Positions 58,047 to 64,000 of a stretch of DNA of 64,000 bases are shown here, in pieces. The notes under the pieces are model-generated. The model was not told the origin of the DNA. It did not search any database and saw nothing but the letters and a program-made list of their open reading frames with translations. Origin of the DNA: Verpa conica (taxonomy: Eukaryota; Ascomycota; Pezizomycetes; Pezizales; Morchellaceae). The translations under genes and the position numbers were made by a program. The stretch covers positions 3,038,001 through 3,102,000 of the forward strand of contig JAUFSD010000001.1 of the NCBI GenBank assembly GCA_033030425.1. Reading direction: 5' to 3'. Every line of letters starts with the position of its first letter. Position 1 is the stretch's first letter.

Positions 58047-61000
58047 ATGGGCATGTTCTTATGTGGAAGTATCAAATCATTGTGGAAGCCAAACAAGGTA
58101 TACTATATTTTAACGCTAGCCAGGGTACTCGTTTGCTAAACTAGGCTTGATAGGGTAAGAAAAAAGTCGATAATGGATTAGGGGTACCCGCACCCGGCGC
58201 CGGTACAGAGTAGGCACACATGAATACTTGTCCAGAGTACCTATCATGTTACTAATTACCTTAGACTTAGTACTACTACCACGACTAATGTTCACAACCA
58301 AACCGAACAAAAACCTGCCTCCTCTTCAACTGTCAGGAGTCCGCCACAATCCCCTAGCGAAAGTACAGAGGCCAAAGGAAAATCGAAGCAGGTTTGATAT
58401 ACTTGACTCAGTTTAAATTGTCTTGCCAGCTTACCATCCTCAACTATTTTTCTAGGCTAGGAAAGCTGAGTCCAAACCCGCGCTAGGGCTCAAGAAACTA
58501 AAGGACCCTACTGATGCTGCGCAAGTGGAGATGTAGTACCCTATGCCTATTAAGGATGAGTAACGCCTAATCATTTATTCCTATACAGTATCGTTGCTAT
58601 CCACGGCTTAAACGGGCATCGGGAGAAAACATTCACTGCCGAGAATGGCGTTTGTTGGCTTACTGATCTTCTCCCAGCAGAGATACCTACAGCACGAATA
58701 TTCTCTTACGGTTATGATGCAAGAACCCATGATTCTTCTCCTTTAAGCACGGAACACCTGCTTGGTCATGCACAGCAGTTGGTCGAGGTACTCACAAGGA
58801 CTAGAAGATCAACAAAGGTTTGAGCCTCTCCAGGCCACATGCACACTAATAGGATAGTACTTATATTATTTCTTTAGTCTACACGTCGCCCGATTATATT
58901 TGTCGCACATAGTCTTGGGGGTATCGTCCTGAAGAGTGTGAGTCGGTCTATTGGGAGTGTATTCTGGAACTCTAGAGCTATAGGCTAAATTTTTCTAGGC
59001 TCTTAGCTTGTCGTATGGTACAAATGAGAACCACCTAGAAGACCAGAAGGATATAGCGCTATCCACCTACGGTATTCTATTCATGGGAACACCCCACCAG
59101 GGTACCAAGGAAGCCTCATGGGGCAAGCTTGTCGTCAATCTAGCATCCATTGCTAAAAACACTAAAACTGAGTATATCGACCATCTCAAGCACGATTCTG
59201 AATGGCTCGAAAATCAGACTATACACTATAATGCGATATCTGACCGGTTCGACACGAGATATTTCTATGAGGAATATCCTACCAAGATTCCAGGAGGGGA
59301 GATCCTTGTATGTTTCTTCCTTCCCCTCTTCAAGTGTCAATTGTCTACCTGCTAAGACTCACCAACTATAAAGGTTGTCCCAAAGAGTTCTGCTTGCATT
59401 CCCGGAGCAACGAATGCGGCCCATATAGTCATTCATAGTGACCACAGAGGCATGGTCAGATTTGAAGACTCAGACGATGATGGTTTTAAAGCGGTTTATC
59501 AAAATATTGAAACAATGCTCGAAACAGCGGCGGAGAAGGTAGGGGCAAACTGGCGCAAATGGGAAAGCATCAAGGGTTCGTGACTCCCTTAGTTATTCAG
59601 GCATATGATATCTGAAATTATTCCCATTCTCACGAGACCTATTATCATATTTGTTTTTAGCTATCGATAAAGCGTTGAAAATCACATATTCTATTCCGAT
59701 GAAACTACCCTTTCCCAGAAATTCCAACTTCACGGGTAGACAGCGGGAACTTGACGAAGTTCATAACACCTTATACTGGAAGGATGCCCACCCAAGTTCC
59801 CTCAATCTGAGGTTCTCAGTCCTTCATGGCCTTGGTGGAATTGGAAAGACACAGTTAGCACTTGAGTACGCCTATTCTCACCAAAAGGACTATGACTCCA
59901 TTTGGTGGGTCAATGGTGCTACCACTGAAACCTTGTCTCAAGACTTCCTTAAGATTACTCAAGAACTGATTGCACACCATGCCCAAGGCCGGATTAGCAT
60001 TGGCCAATCACCAGACTACTCCACGATAGCGACGTTATTAAAATTACCTCCTGATGCTATTAGTGGGGTGGGAACGCTTAAAGTCTCGGAAGATATAACA
60101 AGCATTGCTATCAATGTAGTCAAGTCATGGCTGACGGTTGATGGTAACCACCGATGGTTACTTATTATCGACAACTATGACGATCCAGAGAACGTGAATC
60201 TGGTCGACTTTCTTCCTATGAGTTCAGCCCGAGGAGCTATTCTCATAACAAGCAGAGCAGTTGCTTCTCAACGCCTTGGAACGGGTCTCGAAATCGTTGC
60301 AGTGAGTGAAGAAGATGGTGTTGAGATGCTCCGTAAAAGTGCGCATAGGGACTTAACTAGCTTTGATAGTGGTACGTACAGGTAGCTATCTGAGTAATTG
60401 ACCCTTACTGATCTCCAATTGATGAAGAGCGAAGTGAGGCTATAGCTATTGTGAAGGAACTTGGTGCTCTCCCACTCGCACTTGAGCAGGCTGGAGCCTA
60501 TATCAACACGCTAGGGATAAAATTCAGTGGATACCTCCCCCGATTTAAAGCAGAGTTTGAGAGGGTCTCAAAGAAAAGACCACCGAAAGGTGTCTGGCAA
60601 TACCGAGAGGATACAGTTTTCACGACCTGGGAAATATCCTTCAACGCCCTTAGTACGAGTGCCCAAGAGCTTCTTCTTTTATGTGCCTTCTTTGACAATG
60701 AGGATATTTGTGATAAACTTCTACCACCAGATAGGCTAAAGGAGGAGTTTGAGATAGGTATGTGCCATGTATGAACGCACCATATAATTAATTAAGCTCC
60801 CTACTGATTATGAAATACTAGACTGTCTTGATGATGGTATCGGTGGTATTCTTTCACTTTCATTAGCCAAACGTCGGAACCTAGAGGGTGGAATTTGGAT
60901 TCACCCATTGGTACATTCATGGGCGCGGGAAAGGCTGGATGAAAGAAAAAAGGAGAAAAAGGCATCGCATGCAATCTCGTTGACAGCTAGATTGGTTAAA

Positions 61001-62409
61001 TCTCATTACCACAAACAAACAGATATTGAGCGCGCGCTTGAGAGATCAATATTGCCACATATTCTGATTTGCGCCAAGCATATCTGTTCCCATGCCTACT
61101 TTAAAGACTCAAGCTCAGAGATAAAGATCGGTATTTTTAATGACCTTGGAGTTTTAGGAGGGGCCTTGAGATACTGGGCAGCGTGGACTCAGGCACTGGA
61201 GCTTCTAAAATGGGTACTGGCTGAGGAAGAGGAGACCTTAGGCAGCGACCACCCAGATACACTTATGACTGTCTACAATATGGCATTGGTGTTCAATAGT
61301 CAAGGGGAGTACGACAAGGCGCTTGAGTGGTACGGGCGAGTACTCGCTGGGGAAGAGAGGATCTTAGGCAGCGACCACCCAGATACGCTTACCACTGTCC
61401 ACAATATGGCATCGGTGTTCGATAGCCAAGGGGAGTACGACAAGGCGCTTGAGTGGTACGGGCGAGTACTTGCTGGGAGAGAGAGGATCTTAGGCAGCGA
61501 CCACCCAGATACGCTTACCACTGTCCACAATATGGCATCGGTGTTCAAAAGCCAAGGGGAGTACGACAAGGCGCTTGAGTGGTACGGGCGAGTACTTGCT
61601 GGGAAAGAGAGGATCTTAGGCAGCGACCACCCCTCTACGCTTACCACTATCCACAATATGGCATCGGTATTCAAAAGCCAAGGGAAGTACGACAAGGCGC
61701 TTGAGTGGTACGGGCGAGCACTCGCTGGGAGAGAGAGGATCTTAGGCAGCGACCACCCCTCTACGCTTACCACTATCCACAATATGGCATCGGTGTTCAA
61801 AAGCCAAGGGGAGTACGACAAGGCGCTTGAGTGGTACGGGCGAGTACTTGCTGGGAGAGAGAGGATCTTAGGCAGCGACCACCCAGATACGCTTACCACT
61901 GTCCACAATATGGCATCGGTGTTCAAAAGCCAAGGGGAGTACGACAAGGCGCTTGAGTGGTACGGGCGAGTACTTGCTGGGAAAGAGAGGATCTTAGGCA
62001 GCGACCACCCAGATACGCTTACCACTGTCCACAATATGGCATCGGTGTTCGATAGCCAAGGGGAGTACGACAAGGCGCTTGAGTGGTACGGGCGAGCACT
62101 CGCTGGGGAAGAGAGGATCTTAGGCAGCGACCACCCAGATACGCTTACCACTGTCCACAATATGGCATCGGTGTTCGATAGCCAAGGGGAGTACGACAAG
62201 GCGCTTGAGTGGTGCGGGCGAGCACTTTCAGGGCGTGAGAGAGTCCTAGGAATTGATCACCACTATACAAAGAGCTCGAGAAGAAATTTGAAAATAATAA
62301 AAGAAAATCTGCCAGTAAGTCCTCATAAGATTACTATATTTCTATATATGACCTTAAGCACTAACAACTGACCTAGAGTACGTCTACAGAACCTTTGACT
62401 ACCTCGTAG
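58047..62409 (+). CDS. Fungal NLR: SesB-like hydrolase, NB-ARC and high-identity TPR repeats
   Basis: Eleven exons give 1216 residues: 58047-58097, 58236-58391, 58456-58532, 58589-58817, 58878-58937, 58999-59307, 59374-59575, 59661-60371, 60428-60757, 60822-62314, 62377-62409. Frame is kept at every junction. After a Thr/Ser-rich linker comes a SesB-like lipase/esterase-type domain: IIVAIHGLNGH, RIFSYGYDA, VAHSLGGIVLKSAL with the Gly-x-Ser-x-Gly elbow in AHSLGG form, GILFMGTPHQGT, and HSDHRGMVRF. The NB-ARC has the P-loop GLGGIGKTQLALEYAY, kinase-2 RWLLIIDNYDD, GAILITSRA and LPLALEQAGAY. From residue 800 on, TPR units of 42 residues repeat. Such proteins act in heterokaryon incompatibility and defence. 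The first exon (MGMFLCGS, a possible acylation signal) is the least certain; later exons are firm. Confidence 0.9.
61214..62290 (+). repeat. Tandem 126-bp repeats encoding TPR units
   Basis: Units of exactly 126 bases start at 61340, 61466, 61592, 61718, 61844, 61970 and 62096, with a diverged unit before (61214) and a degenerate one after (62222). The seven core units are nearly identical in DNA and share ERILGSDHP and NMASVF.SQG.YDKALEW. Differences concentrate at a few codons: V/A before LAG, E/R/K after LAG, D/S in HP.T, V/I before HNM, and D/K before SQG. Exact periodicity and high identity indicate recent unequal exchange or gene conversion. Confidence 0.97.
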
Positions 62410-62886
62410 TAGAAATCAGAAATTACAAATAAGTTTATAATAGGGTGCAAAACTGGTCCAGGCTTCCAGCACTACAAAGGTATATACTTTGAGGAGTCGG
62501 AATCTTAGGGAGATAGTAATACTCTAGTGTTCATGCGTGCATTTGTTTTCTTTGTCACTTAATTTGATTTCTTTGGTAGGGATTTTATTCCGGGAATATT
62601 TATACTCGGAGTGACTCAAACCTTTATCCTGCTATCGTACTAGAAACATAATATAAGGTGGTTATATTCATGATGCCAATGATAGATCGTACACTATCGA
62701 GTGATACCCTGTGACGTCGTAGTGCCACCCGAATCATACACAAAATTATTCCAACGTAATAAAGAACTCTTGAATAGGAACGGATAGAAAATAAGACTAA
62801 GCTCATAACAAGGGTGGGATGACTGAGTGGCCGGCCATAAAGATATACGAACCAAAAAAGGCTCTAGCACAACTACTCTCTACGCC

Positions 62887-63098
62887 ACTATACATATACT
62901 GCCATTCATACGCCTCCTGTGCGCCTCCTACAGTGCTTTGGAACTCAATTACAGTCCTCAGAGCCCTTATATATTGATTTCACTTCAATTGGTGTCCTAA
63001 TATACACGGCCCCCCGTTCTTTGCCCCAAATCCGGAGTGATTTCTTTGCGCGGTTCCCGGGTTCATTTGGAGGACCGAGTCCCCCATGACGAATACTA
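62887..63098 (+). repeat. Dispersed repeat, copy B (partner at 17.5 kb)
   Basis: Collinear with 17527-17736 in the same orientation, sharing CATTCATAC, CTACAGTGCTTTGGAACTCA, ATATACACGG, CCCCGT.CTTTG, CCGAGTCCCCCATGAC and AATACT blocks. Both copies lack coding capacity. See the copy A entry for the comparison. Confidence 0.7.
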
Positions 63099-63768
63099 GG
63101 ACCCCGAAGTAGACTCGTGGTTGATCCTCTATGCAAGGATGTTATTTTCTTCACTAACAACTTTTAGGCTCCACTAAAAACCTCAGTGAGTAGGTAGGTC
63201 AAGATAATTTGAGATAGTACTAAACCTGTTAAAGGGTGTTTCTATATCTGGCACAAGCGGTAGCTCTTGTCAACTGTCTAAAAAAGGTGGGACTATATGG
63301 TGTTCATACTAGAGTGGCAAAAAGGCTAATACGTCACATGAAATATGTCGAGGTATCCATTGGTGAAGTAAAACTCCATTATCCCTCGGGTAGATACTTG
63401 TCATCATGAAAAAAGATCAGAGAACCCCCCGATAGGTGGCGGAAGCACGTATTTATGAAATATATACTCAATAATATACCCCTTTTGGCAGTAGAAACTC
63501 TCTGAGCCTCTATAATTACTTATTATTTCCCTATTTGGGGTTACTAGTGAAATGTGTACCCCTAAGATAGCTCCGTGAGTACCCCCATGCCTTCCTGTTC
63601 TTTTTCGGGTAGGCAAGTATTAACCTTTCGGCTACGTCACTAGTCTCTCAGAGTTCGGAGCTAGGCCCCTGAGACGTGGGTAGGTGCTTACTACTAGAGC
63701 TTTAGTAAATAGCTATTTTTTTCCTCTTGTGATACTACATATACCTAATTACTAGTCTCGTGCCCATC

Positions 63769-63985
63769 CCCTACGGCGCAGCTTGCTGCGTCACCGTAGG
63801 GTCTGGAGCAGTAAAGTCCCGAAATCTTTCGGAGCTACCCCCGAAAACCTCCGCGAAGCTCGGGGGCTTTCAGAGGCTCGGGGCCTTTTATAGCCTCCGA
63901 AGGTACTTAGGATTGTGTGGAGCTGCCATACATTCCTAAGTACCAGGTAACACTCCGAGAACCTCCGAAAGACCCCGGCCTGTCG
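63769..63985. repeat. Cluster of GC-rich hairpins
   Basis: Several inverted repeats follow one another: CCCTACGG (63769-63776) with CCGTAGGG (63794-63801) around GCAGCTTGCTGC; CCCCCG (63838-63843) with CGGGGG (63861-63866); GGTACTTAGGA (63902-63912) with TTCCTAAGTACC (63933-63944); and ACCCCG/CGGGGT near 63972-63989. The dense folding and GC content differ from the flanking AT-rich DNA. It could be part of a foldback element continuing beyond the window. Confidence 0.65.
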
Positions 63986-64000
63986 GGGTTTTTCAGCTAG

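Larger units (their letters stand above)
62410..64000. other. NLR downstream region with repeat copy and foldbacks
   Basis: No gene is supported. It contains an ATCGAGTGATACCCTGTGA motif at about 62696, the second copy of a dispersed repeat (62887-63098), and a cluster of short GC-rich inverted repeats from 63769 to the end of the window. Confidence 0.5.

Noticed and set aside
58534..58536. An apparent nonsense TAG in the N-terminal part of the NLR
   Set aside because: An intron from 58533 (GTAGTA) to 58588 (ACAG) removes it and joins ...AAQVEI to IVAIHGLNGH in frame, as expected for the family.
61300..62199. A 299-codon open frame on the minus strand across the TPR repeats
   Set aside because: It is a by-product of the 126-base repeat, whose antisense frame happens to lack stops in every unit; the plus-strand frame has the NLR exons and clear TPR motifs.
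1..64000. CRISPR arrays, operons, prokaryotic promoters
   Set aside because: The window is eukaryotic nuclear DNA with spliceosomal introns; the only regular tandem repeat is the coding TPR array.

Overview
The window is nuclear DNA from a filamentous ascomycete (Pezizomycotina). The evidence is the gene content (PRP16, SAC1, FYV7, a GYP8/TBC1D20-type RabGAP, a mitochondrial PPR protein, a fungal NLR), short 50-65 nt GT-AG introns with CTAAC-type branch sites, and a tRNA-His carrying an intron at the canonical 37/38 position. Wide, repeat-rich spacers full of decayed genes would fit a Pezizales-type genome (truffle or morel relatives), but that placement is inference. All gene models were spliced by hand and checked for reading-frame continuity across every junction.

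The left part (about 1-28.6 kb) is conserved housekeeping DNA. In order it holds: a five-exon RabGAP gene (1335-2891, +); an Atos/meiotic chromosome segregation-type gene (7321-9358, -); FYV7-like rRNA processing (12087-12817, -) divergent from a large PPR gene (13319-16483, +); tRNA-His (18066-18166, +); the SAC1 phosphoinositide phosphatase (20489-22693, -); a dead protein kinase (about 23340-24351); and the spliceosomal helicase PRP16 (24870-28626, +).

The right part (about 28.6-64 kb) is accessory. It has a degenerate repeat field, a broken gene split by a clean hAT-type MITE (30422-30574), a secreted metallo-beta-lactamase-fold hydrolase (32183-33223, -), a 7.5 kb gene-poor stretch, an unrecognised multi-exon gene (40756-41868, -), a two-domain DUF7580-type protein (42039-44055, +), a decayed trypsin-like peptidase (44954-46460), the tail of a PiggyBac-like transposase (46585-47040, -), an orphan kinase N-lobe (47702-47974), a PsiD-like phosphatidylserine/amino-acid decarboxylase (50494-51786, +), a secreted PAF-acetylhydrolase-like enzyme (54479-55591, -), a nest of small inverted-repeat elements (56.2-57.6 kb), and an 11-exon NLR gene (58047-62409, +).

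The NLR is the most exciting item. It has a SesB-like alpha/beta-hydrolase domain, an NB-ARC domain, and a tail of near-identical 42-residue TPR units that differ at only a few positions, which is the signature of fungal non-self recognition repertoires. Together with the MLKL-like layout of the DUF7580 gene and several kinase and peptidase relics, the right part looks like a fast-turnover recognition and cell-death neighbourhood beside a stable housekeeping block.
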